Shown one piece after another: positions 1 to 8,142 of a DNA stretch of 64,000 nt. The notes under the pieces were generated by a model. That model was not told where the DNA came from, did no database searches, and worked only from the letters and a program-made list of their open reading frames with translations. The stretch lies in assembly GCA_963840275.1 (NCBI GenBank), contig CAWIYK010000003.1, positions 1 to 64,000 on the forward strand, read 5' to 3'. A program made the position numbers and the translations under genes. The DNA comes from Actinophytocola sp963840275. GTDB taxonomy: Bacteria > Actinomycetota > Actinomycetes > Mycobacteriales > Pseudonocardiaceae. The stretch's first letter is position 1; each line of letters starts with the position of its first letter.

Positions 1-445
1 CCACCCACTCGACGAACCCGGCGGTGGGCTCGAACCCGACGAGCAGCGTCACGCCCGTGACGACGGTCAACCCGAACGCGGTCTGGATGAGGGTGCCGAC
101 CACGTGCCCGGTCAGCACCGACGCCCTGCTGATCGCCATGGTGCGGAACCGGTTGATGATTCCTTCCGTCATGTCCATCGCGACCGAGATGGCCGTGCCG
201 AGCGCCGCGCTGGACACCGTGATCAACAGGATCGCCGGCGTCACGTAGCCGACGTACTCCGCGCGGCCGCCCGCGCCGCCGAGGCCGTCGCCGAGGGTGC
301 CACCGAAGACGTAGACGAACAGCAGCAGGAAGACGATCGGCTGAGCGAGCAGCATGATCGTCAGCGACGGGTAGCGCTGCATGTGGCGGAGGTTGCGGCG
401 CAACATCGTGAGCGAGTCGTTCGCCGCGTAGGACAGGGTGCTCAA
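1..445 (-). CDS. ABC-2 type exporter permease (DrrB-like), C-terminus outside window
   Basis: Membrane subunit of a drug or lipid exporter that pairs with the ATPase encoded just upstream. Translating the minus strand from 445 gives 148 codons with hydrophobic stretches and the motif NRFRTMAISR, typical of the DrrB/ABC-2 family. The proposed TTG start at 445 lies inside the ATPase stop region (TTGA overlap, positions 442-445), which implies translational coupling. The gene runs off the left edge, so about half of a usual 250-residue permease is seen. Substrate cannot be told from sequence. Family assignment is secure; the start codon is inferred. Confidence 0.85.
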   Translation of the reverse strand, partial: MSTLSYAANDSLTMLRRNLRHMQRYPSLTIMLLAQPIVFLLLFVYVFGGTLGDGLGGAGGRAEYVGYVTPAILLITVSSAALGTAISVAMDMTEGIINRFRTMAISRASVLTGHVVGTLIQTAFGLTVVTGVTLLVGFEPTAGFVEWV

Positions 446-1392
446 CTGGTCAACTCCTTGGTCCGGTCGGCCGCGTGGCCGGTGAGGGTGAGGAACACGT
501 CGTCGAGGTCGGGGGTGTGCACGGTCAGGGCGTCCACCTCGACCGCCGCGGCGTCGAGCCGGCCGAGCACCGCGCGCAGCGCCGACACGGTGCCGTCGGT
601 CGGCACCTGCAGCACGAGCGCCGCGTCGTCCGGTGTGGACAGTTCGAGCAGGTGCGCCGCCTCGGCCAGCCGGGCGGGGTCGGCGAACTGCAGCCGGAGG
701 TGCCCGCCCGGCAGGAGCCGCTTCAGCTCGTCGGGGGTGCCCTCCGCGACGAGCCGGCCGCTGTCGAGGACGGCGATCCGGTCGGCGAGCTGGTCGGCCT
801 CCTCGAGGTACTGCGTGGTGAGGAAGATCGTCACGCCGTTCGCGACCAGGTCGCGGATGATGTCCCACATGACGCGGCGGCTGCGCGGGTCGAGCCCGGT
901 CGTCGGCTCGTCGAGGAAGATCACCTTCGGGTCGCCGACCAGCGTCATCGCCAGGTCGAGCTTGCGCCGCATGCCACCGGAGTAGGTCGCCGGCGTCTTC
1001 TTCGCGACGTCGGTGAGGTCGAACCGCTCGAGCAGCGCGGCGGCGCGCCGGCGGCCTTCGCGCCGCGGCAGGTGGTGCAGGTCCGCCATCAGGAACAGGT
1101 TCTCCTCGCCGGTGAGGAGGTTGTCCACCGCGGAGAACTGCCCGGTGAGCCCGATGACGCCGCGGACCGCGTCCGGGTCGGTCGCCAGGTCGTGCCCGGC
1201 GACGCTCGCCGTGCCGGCGTCCGCGCCGGTCAGCGTGGACAGGATGTTGACGGTGGTGGTCTTGCCGGCGCCGTTCGGGCCCAGCAGCGAGAAGATGGTG
1301 CCGGGCGCGACATGGAGGTCGATGCCGTCGAGCACCACCTTGTCGCCGTAGGACTTGCGCAGTCCGGTCGCGGAGATGGCCGGGAGACTCAT
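442..1392 (-). CDS. DrrA-like ABC transporter ATP-binding protein
   Basis: ATPase that powers the adjacent DrrB-like permease at the inner face of the membrane. 316 residues, full family length. Walker A GPNGAGKTT is at residues 38-46, signature YSGGM at 137-141 and Walker B VIFLDEP at 157-163, followed by a C-terminal extension usual in the daunorubicin-resistance (DrrA) group. It lies 27 bp downstream of the DUF4097 gene on the same strand and overlaps the permease start, so the genes are probably one operon. DrrAB homologues export antibiotics, glycolipids or siderophores; which applies here is unknown. Confidence 0.93.
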   Translation of the reverse strand: MSLPAISATGLRKSYGDKVVLDGIDLHVAPGTIFSLLGPNGAGKTTTVNILSTLTGADAGTASVAGHDLATDPDAVRGVIGLTGQFSAVDNLLTGEENLFLMADLHHLPRREGRRRAAALLERFDLTDVAKKTPATYSGGMRRKLDLAMTLVGDPKVIFLDEPTTGLDPRSRRVMWDIIRDLVANGVTIFLTTQYLEEADQLADRIAVLDSGRLVAEGTPDELKRLLPGGHLRLQFADPARLAEAAHLLELSTPDDAALVLQVPTDGTVSALRAVLGRLDAAAVEVDALTVHTPDLDDVFLTLTGHAADRTKELTS

Positions 1393-1419
1393 GTGAGTGT
1401 CCTTTCGCGTCAGTGGGGC

Positions 1420-2265
1420 TCAGGAGCGGTGGACGGTGATCTCGCCGAACGAGGTGTGTGCGCGCACCTCGACGGTGTCCGTCGGGGACTGCGGCGCGTC
1501 GGTGGCGTCCATCGTGTTGTGCACGCGGCCGAACCGGGTCTTCACGTCGAGCCAGGCCGCAGTGCCCTCGCGGACGCCGATCTCGATGTCGCCCATGGCG
1601 GTCTCGAGCACGACCGTGCCGCGGACGATCTCGTGCGCCTTGACGGAACCGTTGGCGGTCTTGGCATCCACGGCGTCGCTCGCCTGCGCCACCGCGATGT
1701 CGCCGTTGGCCGCGCGGACCCGGACCGCGCCGGTGACCGCGCCGATCGTGGTGTCGCCGTTGGAGTTCTTGACCTTCGCGGTGCCGTCGACCTCGCCGAC
1801 GCGCACCCGGCCGGAGCCGGTGGTGATCTCGGCGTTGCCGGCGACCCGCTCGACGGCGACGTTGCCGGTGCTGGTGTGCAGATGCAGCTCGCCGGTGTGG
1901 TCGACCTGGAGGTGGCCGGTGCCCGACTTGTAGCGGCACTCACCGAACCGGCCGGTGCCGTGCAGGTCGCCGAGGCCGGTGCTGCCCTGGATCCGCGAGC
2001 CGGTCGGCAGCTCGATGGTCACCTCGATCGACCTGGTCTTGTTGGAGAAGTCGAACGGGCTCATCTTCGGCGCGCGGACCGTCAGCGTGCCGGCGGAGAA
2101 CTCCACGCGGGTCTGCTCGGCGGCCTTGACGTCGGAGGCGTCGGACTCGTCGGTCGGGCGCACGTCGACGACGGTGTCGGTGCGGTCGCTCGCGATGACG
2201 CGGACGTTCCCGACGACGGGCTCGACGGTCGCCGAGATCGGCTCCGGGGTGTCGAAAGTAGGCAT
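1420..2265 (-). CDS. DUF4097-family beta-strand repeat protein
   Basis: 281-residue protein made almost wholly of short beta-strand repeats of the type xxTGsGdixv (for example STGNVAVE, GSGRVRVG, SNGDTTIG, ANGDIAVA), the hallmark of DUF4097/LiaG-like adhesin folds. No signal peptide or membrane segment is visible, so it is predicted cytoplasmic. A GAGGGG ribosome site precedes the ATG at 2265. It sits between an RHH regulator and a DrrAB exporter; this neighbourhood recurs in actinobacteria (established), suggesting a role in sensing or stabilising the exporter (inference). Confidence 0.85.
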   Translation of the reverse strand: MPTFDTPEPISATVEPVVGNVRVIASDRTDTVVDVRPTDESDASDVKAAEQTRVEFSAGTLTVRAPKMSPFDFSNKTRSIEVTIELPTGSRIQGSTGLGDLHGTGRFGECRYKSGTGHLQVDHTGELHLHTSTGNVAVERVAGNAEITTGSGRVRVGEVDGTAKVKNSNGDTTIGAVTGAVRVRAANGDIAVAQASDAVDAKTANGSVKAHEIVRGTVVLETAMGDIEIGVREGTAAWLDVKTRFGRVHNTMDATDAPQSPTDTVEVRAHTSFGEITVHRS

Positions 2266-2317
2266 GGCTGTCCCCTCAAAGGTGTGGTGAATGACGTTTG
2301 TGCTGGTGGGAAAGGGT

Positions 2318-2854
2318 TTAGTGGACCCAGCCCGTGTAGTGCTGTGGCGAGCGGCCCTTGCGCTCGGCCGCGGGTGGTGGGCTCTGGGGCAGCAGCGCGG
2401 CGGTCGCGGCGCGGACGAGCCACGCGTTGACCGAGCGGCTCTGCGTGGCGGCCGCCTCCTCGATGCGCGCCTTGAGGTGCTCGGGGAGACGGAAGTTGAT
2501 GCGTGTCATGGCGACGTCGTCGTCAGTCAGCGGCTCGGCGGCCGGCTCCGACGCGACGTGGCCACCAGCCGGTGCCGACACCGACACCGAGGGCGCGGCC
2601 GGCGTCTCGGTGGCCGGCGCCGTCACCGCGAAGTTCGGGTCGCCGCCACGCAACCGCAGCTCGACGGAGCCGGGCGCCAGGTCCCGGGTGATCTCGTCCG
2701 CCGCGGCCGACAGCGCGTCGAGCAGGGTGAGGCGGATCGTCGACGCCAGTGGCGCGCTCAGTCGCTCCGCGAGGGCCTTGGCATCGGCTCCACCGGCCTC
2801 GGCGGCGACCGCCAACTCTCGTCGAACGTTGTCCACATACGGCGTCAGGTCCAT
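2318..2854 (-). CDS. Ribbon-helix-helix (HicB/CopG-like) transcriptional regulator
   Basis: 178-residue protein whose C-terminal half holds a CopG/HicB-type RHH motif (TRINFRLPEHLKARIEEAA followed by SVNAWLVRA). The N-terminal part is alpha-helical with an Ala/Pro-rich linker. The ATG at 2854 is preferred over longer in-frame starts because a perfect palindrome (2862-2886) lies directly upstream and would otherwise be coding; no clear Shine-Dalgarno is seen, so the mRNA may be leaderless. No toxin partner is adjacent. It probably represses itself and the downstream DUF4097-DrrAB genes (inference from operator position and co-orientation). Confidence 0.8.
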   Translation of the reverse strand: MDLTPYVDNVRRELAVAAEAGGADAKALAERLSAPLASTIRLTLLDALSAAADEITRDLAPGSVELRLRGGDPNFAVTAPATETPAAPSVSVSAPAGGHVASEPAAEPLTDDDVAMTRINFRLPEHLKARIEEAAATQSRSVNAWLVRAATAALLPQSPPPAAERKGRSPQHYTGWVH

Positions 2855-2861
2855 GGCACAA

Positions 2862-2886
2862 CTATGGCACCACTGTGGTGCCATAG
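2862..2886. promoter_or_regulatory. Perfect 12-bp inverted repeat, likely RHH operator
   Basis: Arms CTATGGCACCAC and its exact reverse complement flank a single T. The element sits 8 bp upstream of the RHH gene ATG. Further half-site copies TGGTGCCA or TGGCACCA lie at 2899-2906 and 3000-3007, with GGTGCCAT near 2980. This pattern fits cooperative binding of an RHH dimer and autoregulation (inference). Confidence 0.7.
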
Positions 2887-3050
2887 CAAGGCCGAATTGG
2901 TGCCATGGTGAAAATAGGTGTCCGACCTGCGGGTTGTCGGCGAATCCGACTGCCGGCCCGGCGCTCGGAGATCGACTGCGGTGCCATCGTGGCGCGTGGT
3001 GGCACCACCGTGGCGCGGCCGGCGCCACGTCACTCGGCGCGGACCGCGGG

Positions 3051-3824
3051 TTACCGGGGCTTGATCGATGTCGCGGTGTAGCCGTGCGCGTCGACCGTCT
3101 CGTTCGGCTGCGGGTTCCATCGCAGCGGCTCGAGGCCGGGTGGGCGCAGGTGCCACGGTCCGAACAAGTCGCGGAACTCGTCGGCCGTGCGGCTCAGCAC
3201 CGTGATGCCGGCCTGCTGGAACAGGGCGATCGCCTCGGTGACGACCTCGGGGTCGAGCGTGTCGCCACTGGCGTGGGTGGCCGCGAGCATGCTGCCGGCG
3301 GCCAGCCGGTCGTGGTAGCCGCGCAGCGCGGCGGCGGGATGGACCGGGCCGTCGTCCGGCAGGCAATGTAGTACGGCGGCCACCACACCGACGGGTTCGT
3401 CGAGGTTGATAAGGCGGCGCGTGACCGCGTGGTCGAGTACCTCGTCGACGTGGCTGACGTCCGCCCGCAGCACGCCGACCTGGTCGTCGCTCTCGGTGCC
3501 GAGCCTGAGGTGCTCCGCGGTGACCGGGTCGATGTCGACGTACACCACCCGGACGTCCGGGTTCTTCGCGTGCGCGACGGCGTGGCTCGACTGCGGGGTC
3601 AGCATGCCGCAGCCGAGGTCGAGGATCTGCGTGATCCCGGCGTCGACGAAGTCGGCGACCGCCGCACCGGCGAAGCTCTGGTTGGCCATGGCGAAGTACC
3701 GGTAGCCGGGCATGAGTTCGAAGACGCGCTGGAGCAGGGTCCGGTCGACCCCCGCCGTGCTCGCGCCACCGGTCGCGCCGTTGTACACGCGTGCCAGCGC
3801 CGGCTGTTCGGTCGCACCATCCAT
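3051..3824 (-). CDS. SAM-dependent methyltransferase, PF04672 type
   Basis: 257-residue protein of the actinobacterial S-adenosylmethionine methyltransferase family PF04672 (Methyltransf_19). The SAM-binding loop LDLGCGMLTPQS and the acidic VVYVDIDP strand that binds the ribose are present, followed by conserved blocks such as RLINLDEPVGVV. The ATG at 3824 (MDGATEQ) is chosen over a TTG three codons upstream. Members are abundant in Streptomyces relatives, but substrates are mostly unknown. It is separated from the RHH gene by the operator-rich gap and from the next gene by a dispersed repeat. Confidence 0.88.
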   Translation of the reverse strand: MDGATEQPALARVYNGATGGASTAGVDRTLLQRVFELMPGYRYFAMANQSFAGAAVADFVDAGITQILDLGCGMLTPQSSHAVAHAKNPDVRVVYVDIDPVTAEHLRLGTESDDQVGVLRADVSHVDEVLDHAVTRRLINLDEPVGVVAAVLHCLPDDGPVHPAAALRGYHDRLAAGSMLAATHASGDTLDPEVVTEAIALFQQAGITVLSRTADEFRDLFGPWHLRPPGLEPLRWNPQPNETVDAHGYTATSIKPR

Positions 3825-3840
3825 GGTGGGCAAAGGCTAG

Positions 3841-3899
3841 CCGCCTCCCCGGATTTTGCGTGTGGGTTGCGTCCGGCCTGGCGCGGCTTCCGAGGTGGA
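3841..3899. repeat. Dispersed imperfect palindromic repeat, copy A
   Basis: About 59 bp beginning CCGCCTCCCCGGATTT and ending CTTCCGAGGTGGA. A second copy lies at 22520-22580. The ends can pair (CCGCCTC with GAGGTGG, one G-T wobble), giving a hairpin-capable unit. Both copies are intergenic. Confidence 0.7.
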
Positions 3900-3911
3900 G
3901 GTAACTGTTGG

Positions 3912-4985
3912 TCAGGCGTCCTCGGCGGGTTCGGTGCGTGGCTCGCGCAGGGAGCTGACGAACGCGCGGACGGTGGCGAGCAGTGGGACGGCGAACAGCG
4001 CGCCGATGACGCCGGCCAGCTCGACCCCGACGGCGACCGCGAGGATGACCGCGACGGGATGCAGCTTCACCGACTTGCTCATGATGAGCGGTTCGAAGAC
4101 GTTCCCTTCGAGCTGCTGCACGAGGACCACGACGCCGGTGATGATCAGCGCGACGATCGGCCCCTGGCTCACGAGTGCGATCAGGACCGCGACCAGACCG
4201 GTCACGAACGCGCCGATGACGGGGACGAACGCGCCGAGGAACACGAGCGCTGCCAACGGGATGACCAGCGGGACGCCGGTGACCCACAGCCCGATGCCGA
4301 TGCCGACGGCGTCGATCATCGCGACGAGGACGGTGGCCCGCACGTACGCGGTGAGATCCCGGAACGCCCGCCGGCCCGCGTTGTCGACCCGGTCGCGGGC
4401 GGACTCGGGGAACGGGCTGACCAGCACGCGCCACATGCGGTTGCCGTCGTGTAGGAAGAAGATCAGCACGAACACCACGAGCGCGAGGCCGGCGAGCAGC
4501 ACGCCCGCGGTCGACAACGCGCCGAGCGCGCCGGACGCGAGGTCGGACCGGTGCTCGGAGAACCAGTTCTTGCCGTCGGCGAGCATGGTGTCGAGCTGGT
4601 CGCCGGACATGCCGAGCGGTCCGGTGGAAAGCCAGTCCCGCACCTGGGTGTAGCTCTCGTCCAGGCGGGACCGCAGATCGGGCAGCCCGGCGACCACCGC
4701 GGCGATCATGAAGTAGACGAGCCCGCCGACGAGCGCCAGACCGACGAGCAGCACGGTCAGGGTGGCGAGGGCACGTGGCAGACCCCACCGGACCAGCAGC
4801 GACACCCCTGGTGCGAACAGCGCCGCGAGCAACAGGGCCACGGCCACCGGCACGACGACGATCACCAGCCGGGCGACGACCTGGCCGAGCACCCACAGCG
4901 TCGCGGCGATGATCAGCAGGTACAGGCACGTCGTCGCCGTCCGTCGAAGGGTTTCCGCGTTGACAGACGACCCGGAATGCCTCAT
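3912..4985 (-). CDS. AI-2E family transporter (PF01594)
   Basis: 357-residue polytopic membrane protein with about eight hydrophobic segments, the long central extracytoplasmic/amphipathic region (roughly residues 90-160) and the conserved tail block VIGALFAVPLLATVRAF typical of PF01594. Family members include quorum-signal exporters and Na+/H+ antiporters, so the substrate is unknown. A second family member lies at 18135-19259. The ATG at 4985 gives a charged N-terminus before the first membrane segment. Confidence 0.88.
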   Translation of the reverse strand: MRHSGSSVNAETLRRTATTCLYLLIIAATLWVLGQVVARLVIVVVPVAVALLLAALFAPGVSLLVRWGLPRALATLTVLLVGLALVGGLVYFMIAAVVAGLPDLRSRLDESYTQVRDWLSTGPLGMSGDQLDTMLADGKNWFSEHRSDLASGALGALSTAGVLLAGLALVVFVLIFFLHDGNRMWRVLVSPFPESARDRVDNAGRRAFRDLTAYVRATVLVAMIDAVGIGIGLWVTGVPLVIPLAALVFLGAFVPVIGAFVTGLVAVLIALVSQGPIVALIITGVVVLVQQLEGNVFEPLIMSKSVKLHPVAVILAVAVGVELAGVIGALFAVPLLATVRAFVSSLREPRTEPAEDA

Positions 4986-5021
4986 TCGCTACAGATAGCC
5001 GCCAGGGCCCATTCTCAAACG

Positions 5022-5381
5022 TCAGTCCCAGACCAGGCAGAACGGATGTCCGGCGGGATCCCGGAAGACGCGGAACGTGTTGTCCTCGTGAGCGTCGGGC
5101 ACTCTGGTCGCGCCGAGCGCGAGCACCTGCCGCTCCGCCTCGTCGGCGTCCTCGACCCGCACGTCCACGTGAAACTGTTGGGAGCCCTCGGGATCCGGGA
5201 ACCGAGGCGGCCGGTGTGCCGGCGAGGTCTGGAAGGACAGCTTCCTGCCGTCGCCGTCCTGGATGGTGATCCAGTCCGGCTGCTCGGTGGTGATCTTCGC
5301 GCCGAGCAGCTCGACGTAGAACCGCGCGAGAGCCGCGGGATCGCGGGCGTCGAGCACCACGGTTTCGAGACGTCCGATCAC
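5022..5381 (-). CDS. VOC-family protein (glyoxalase/bleomycin-resistance fold)
   Basis: 119-residue single-domain VOC protein: LETVVLDARDPAALARFYVELLG at the start is split here by its two beta-alpha-beta-beta units, and the second unit carries HVDVRVEDADEAERQV and the C-terminal DPAGHPFCLVWD. GTG at 5381 follows a clear AAAGGAG ribosome site. Metal-binding His/Glu residues are plausible (His in FHVDV) but activity cannot be assigned; relatives include lyases, dioxygenases and binding proteins. Confidence 0.85.
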   Translation of the reverse strand: MIGRLETVVLDARDPAALARFYVELLGAKITTEQPDWITIQDGDGRKLSFQTSPAHRPPRFPDPEGSQQFHVDVRVEDADEAERQVLALGATRVPDAHEDNTFRVFRDPAGHPFCLVWD

Positions 5382-5408
5382 GGGTCGCTCCTTTCCGGGC
5401 CGGGCGGC

Positions 5409-6083
5409 TCAGCCCGACTCGTCGGTGGTGACGTGCGGCGCGCCGACCGGCTTGGACTCCGGCGAGCCGCGTTGGCGGAGATAGATGCTGAGCACGACCA
5501 TCGAGCCGATGGCGAGGAACTCGGACTGCCAGTTCTGCAGGGTCCGGTTCCAGAAGTCGGCGGCGCCGAGGTACTCCAGCCAGCTGACCGGCGCCTCGCG
5601 GTCGGCGAGCTGGTCGGCGTTGTACACGACCACCCCGGCGACGGACTGCGCGAACCAGGACAGCAGGAACACTCCGGCCATGAGCACGCCGAGCGAGTTG
5701 GAGAACACCGCGGTCCGCCAACCGCCGGCGCGCGCCCACTTCGGGGAGTCCTCGGTGGCGTGTGCGCCGAGCCGTTGCTGTTCGTCGGTCTGCGGGCCGG
5801 CGTCGGACACCTTCTTCGACTCGGGGGAGCCGCGCTGGACGAGCCACACGGTGGCGAAGATGTACAGGGTGAACTGGAGGTACTCGGACTGCCAGTTCTC
5901 CGCGACGTCGACGACGAACTGGCTGGACGCGAGGAACGGCAGGAACCCCACGGTCTCCCCGCCGTCGGCGATCTGATGGTTGTTGAAGTCGGCGTGGCCG
6001 GCGATCGCCTGCCCGACGAGGGCGGCGAGGAACAGGAGCCCGAACGTCACGCTCAGGCCGTTGTCGCGGAGGAACCGTTTCAC
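5409..6083 (-). CDS. DUF6766-family membrane protein
   Basis: 224-residue protein with four hydrophobic segments (roughly residues 10-27, 70-85, 135-155 and 190-207) and a duplicated block: NWQSEYLQF...QRGSPESK and NWQSEFLAI...QRGSPESK, showing an internal duplication. GTG at 6083 is the start. It lies just downstream of a 28-residue membrane peptide and a lipoprotein, all on minus, so a small envelope operon is likely. Function unknown. Confidence 0.85.
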   Translation of the reverse strand: MKRFLRDNGLSVTFGLLFLAALVGQAIAGHADFNNHQIADGGETVGFLPFLASSQFVVDVAENWQSEYLQFTLYIFATVWLVQRGSPESKKVSDAGPQTDEQQRLGAHATEDSPKWARAGGWRTAVFSNSLGVLMAGVFLLSWFAQSVAGVVVYNADQLADREAPVSWLEYLGAADFWNRTLQNWQSEFLAIGSMVVLSIYLRQRGSPESKPVGAPHVTTDESG

Positions 6084-6093
6084 CGTCGCCCCT

Positions 6094-6180
6094 TCAGAGC
6101 CGCAGCAGTCCGATGAGGACGAAGTACGCGAGCCCGCCGAGGATGACGGCGAGGTACACGAGGAAGATCGTTCGTCGCAC
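6094..6180 (-). CDS. 28-residue single-pass membrane peptide
   Basis: Short frame starting GTG at 6180 and ending TGA at 6094, encoding a hydrophobic helix with basic N-terminus (VRRTIFLVYLAV...) and the tail LLRL. The start lies one base after the stop of the upstream lipoprotein gene and the stop is 10 bp before the DUF6766 start, so it fits snugly in an operon. It is too short for ordinary gene calling. Function unknown; the reality of translation is inferred from spacing and composition. Confidence 0.6.
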   Translation of the reverse strand: MRRTIFLVYLAVILGGLAYFVLIGLLRL

Positions 6181-6181
6181 G

Positions 6182-6577
6182 TCAGCCGCCGACCACGCAG
6201 TCGTAGGGCGCGTCGGCGTTCGCGCGGCAGCCGGCCGACGAGACGAGCCAGCCGGACTCGAACTCGGTCAGGAACAGCGACCCGCCGTCAGCGTCGACCT
6301 TGGCCCGGTCCGACCAGGTGTCCGCCGCCACGACGGTCCCGGTCAGCCGGTCGACGGGCAGCGCCTCCGCGCACGGCGCGTCGTCGGCGACGGTGAGATT
6401 CTCCCGGGTCTTCGGTGTCAGCAGCCGACAGGCCGCCGCGCCGTCCCCGTTCGCCGCGGCCGTCAGGAACCGCGTCGCGACGGTCGAGGCCTCCTCGCGG
6501 GCGCTCTGGGAGGCGCAACCCGCCAGCGCCGCCACGCACAGCGCGGCCACCCCCGCAGCCCTGCTCACCGACCCCAT
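6182..6577 (-). CDS. Small secreted lipoprotein
   Basis: 131 residues from ATG 6577. The N-terminus is a lipoprotein signal ending in lipobox LAGC (Cys about residue 22), so the mature protein is anchored to the outer face of the membrane. The mature part resembles an NTF2-like small domain (TRFLTAAANGDGAAACRLLTP) with paired cysteines that could form disulfides. Longer in-frame starts up to 6697 are rejected because they run through a 12-bp tandem repeat and destroy the signal peptide. Function unknown. Confidence 0.82.
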   Translation of the reverse strand: MGSVSRAAGVAALCVAALAGCASQSAREEASTVATRFLTAAANGDGAAACRLLTPKTRENLTVADDAPCAEALPVDRLTGTVVAADTWSDRAKVDADGGSLFLTEFESGWLVSSAGCRANADAPYDCVVGG

Positions 6578-6652
6578 GGCGCGGGGGTTACCAGTCCCGG
6601 CGAGATCAAACTCGCGTCGGTTTCGGGCGGTCCCCACCTGGGCATTCCGGCC

Positions 6653-6688
6653 GCATGGATCGCCGCATGGATCGCCGCATGGATCACA
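6653..6688 (+). repeat. 12-bp tandem repeat over a start codon
   Basis: Three copies of GCATGGATCGCC (the last ending GCATGGATCACA) place in-frame ATG codons at 6655, 6667 and 6679, giving a repeating MDRR N-terminus to the downstream enzyme. Confidence 0.85.
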
Positions 6689-8142
6689 GTCGAGCACCCG
6701 TTCTCGAGGCCCTGGAGGCGTTCCGCGAACACGGGTTGACGCCGTTCAACCCGCCGGGGCACCGGCAGGGGAGAGGGGTCGACCCCCGGGTGCTGGCGGT
6801 CGTCGGCGAGGCGGTGTTCGCCTCGGACGTCATCGCGATCAACGGGCTCGACGACCGGCGGGTGGGGAAGGGGGTGCTGGCGCGGGCGCAGGAGCTGATG
6901 GCCGACGCCGTGCACGCGGACCACACGTTCTTCTCCACGTGCGGCAGCTCGTTGTCGGTCAAGAGCGCGATGCTGTCGGTGGCCGGCCCGCACGAGAAGC
7001 TGCTGGTCGCCCGCCAGTCGCACAAGTCGGTGGTGTCGGGGCTGATCCTGTCCGGCGTGTCGCCGGTGTGGGTGCGGCCGAGGTGGGACGCCGAGCGGCA
7101 CCTGTCCCATCCGCCCGGCCCGGACGAGGTGCGCGCGGTCTTCGAGGCGGAGCCGGACGCCAGGGGGATGCTGCTGGTGACGCCGACCGACTACGGCACG
7201 TGCGGCGACATCGCGGCGGTGGCCGAGGTGTGCCACGAGTTCGGCAAGCCGCTGATCGTGGACGAGGCGTGGGGCGCGCACCTGCCGTTCCACGCCGACC
7301 TGCCGCCGTGGGCCATGGACGCGGGCGCGGACCTGTGTGTGACGAGCGTGCACAAGTCCGGGTCGGCGGTCGAGCAGAGCTCGGTGTTCCACCTGCAGGG
7401 CGACCGGGTGGACCCCGCGGTGCTGAAGGCGCGCGAGGACCTGTTGGGGACGACCAGCCCGACCTCGCTGGTGTACGCCACGCTCGACGGCTGGCGCCGG
7501 CAGATGGTCGAGCACGGGACCGCGCTGCTCGGCGCCGCGCTGGCGCTCGCGCACGCCGCCCGCGCCGCTCTCGCCGCGCTGCCCGGCGTGCGCGTGATGT
7601 CGGAGGAGGAGTTCGTCGGTCCGGCGACGGCGTCGTCGCTCGACCCGCTCAAGATCGTCATGGACGTGTCCGACCTGGGCATCAGTGGCTACCAGGCGGC
7701 GGACTGGCTGCGCGAACACCAGCGGGTCGCGGTCGGGCTGTCCGACCACCGGCGCGTCGTCGCGCAGCTCACCTACGCCGACGACGACGGCACCGCCGAG
7801 GTGCTGCTGCGGGCGGTCACCGCGCTGTGCGACGCGGCCGCCGGCCTGCCGACCCCGAAGAGCATGTACCTGCCCGACCCGGAGGAGCTGGAGCTGGCGA
7901 CGGTCATGCTGCCGAGGGACGCGTTCTTCGCCGAGACCGAGCAGGTCGCCGCCGACGACGCGGTCGGCCGGGTCAGCGCGGAGATGATCACGCCTTACCC
8001 GCCCGGCGCGCCCGCGGTGCTGCCGGGCGAGGTGATCACCAAGGAGGTCATGGAGTACGTGCGCAGCGGGCTCGCCGCCGGCATGCAGATCCCGGACCCG
8101 GTCGACGCCGACCTCGAGTCGGTCCGCGTGGTGGCGCGGTGA
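6655..8142 (+). CDS. PLP-dependent Orn/Lys/Arg decarboxylase-family enzyme
   Basis: 495-residue fold-type I PLP enzyme of the Orn/Lys/Arg decarboxylase major-domain family. The PLP lysine is in SVHKSGSAVEQSS (about Lys234), with the preceding DEAWGAHLPFH aspartate that contacts the pyridine nitrogen, and the C-terminal small-domain motif ITPYPPGAP. Three in-frame ATGs from a tandem repeat make the exact start uncertain. Its stop overlaps the start of an M20 amidohydrolase by four bases (GTGA), so both are co-translated. The likely chemistry is decarboxylation of a basic amino acid to a polyamine precursor; the substrate is not determined. Confidence 0.88.
   Translation: MDRRMDRRMDHSRAPVLEALEAFREHGLTPFNPPGHRQGRGVDPRVLAVVGEAVFASDVIAINGLDDRRVGKGVLARAQELMADAVHADHTFFSTCGSSLSVKSAMLSVAGPHEKLLVARQSHKSVVSGLILSGVSPVWVRPRWDAERHLSHPPGPDEVRAVFEAEPDARGMLLVTPTDYGTCGDIAAVAEVCHEFGKPLIVDEAWGAHLPFHADLPPWAMDAGADLCVTSVHKSGSAVEQSSVFHLQGDRVDPAVLKAREDLLGTTSPTSLVYATLDGWRRQMVEHGTALLGAALALAHAARAALAALPGVRVMSEEEFVGPATASSLDPLKIVMDVSDLGISGYQAADWLREHQRVAVGLSDHRRVVAQLTYADDDGTAEVLLRAVTALCDAAAGLPTPKSMYLPDPEELELATVMLPRDAFFAETEQVAADDAVGRVSAEMITPYPPGAPAVLPGEVITKEVMEYVRSGLAAGMQIPDPVDADLESVRVVAR

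Noticed and set aside
2318..2854. Toxin-antitoxin module
   Set aside because: Antitoxin-like fold only; no toxin-sized partner gene on either side.
2318..3028. Longer N-terminus for the RHH regulator
   Set aside because: Would make the perfect palindrome and half-sites coding and adds a low-complexity His/Arg segment.
2845..5847. 1000-codon minus-strand open frame
   Set aside because: Arg/Pro/Gly-rich shadow of several real genes; no domain, crosses intergenic repeat.
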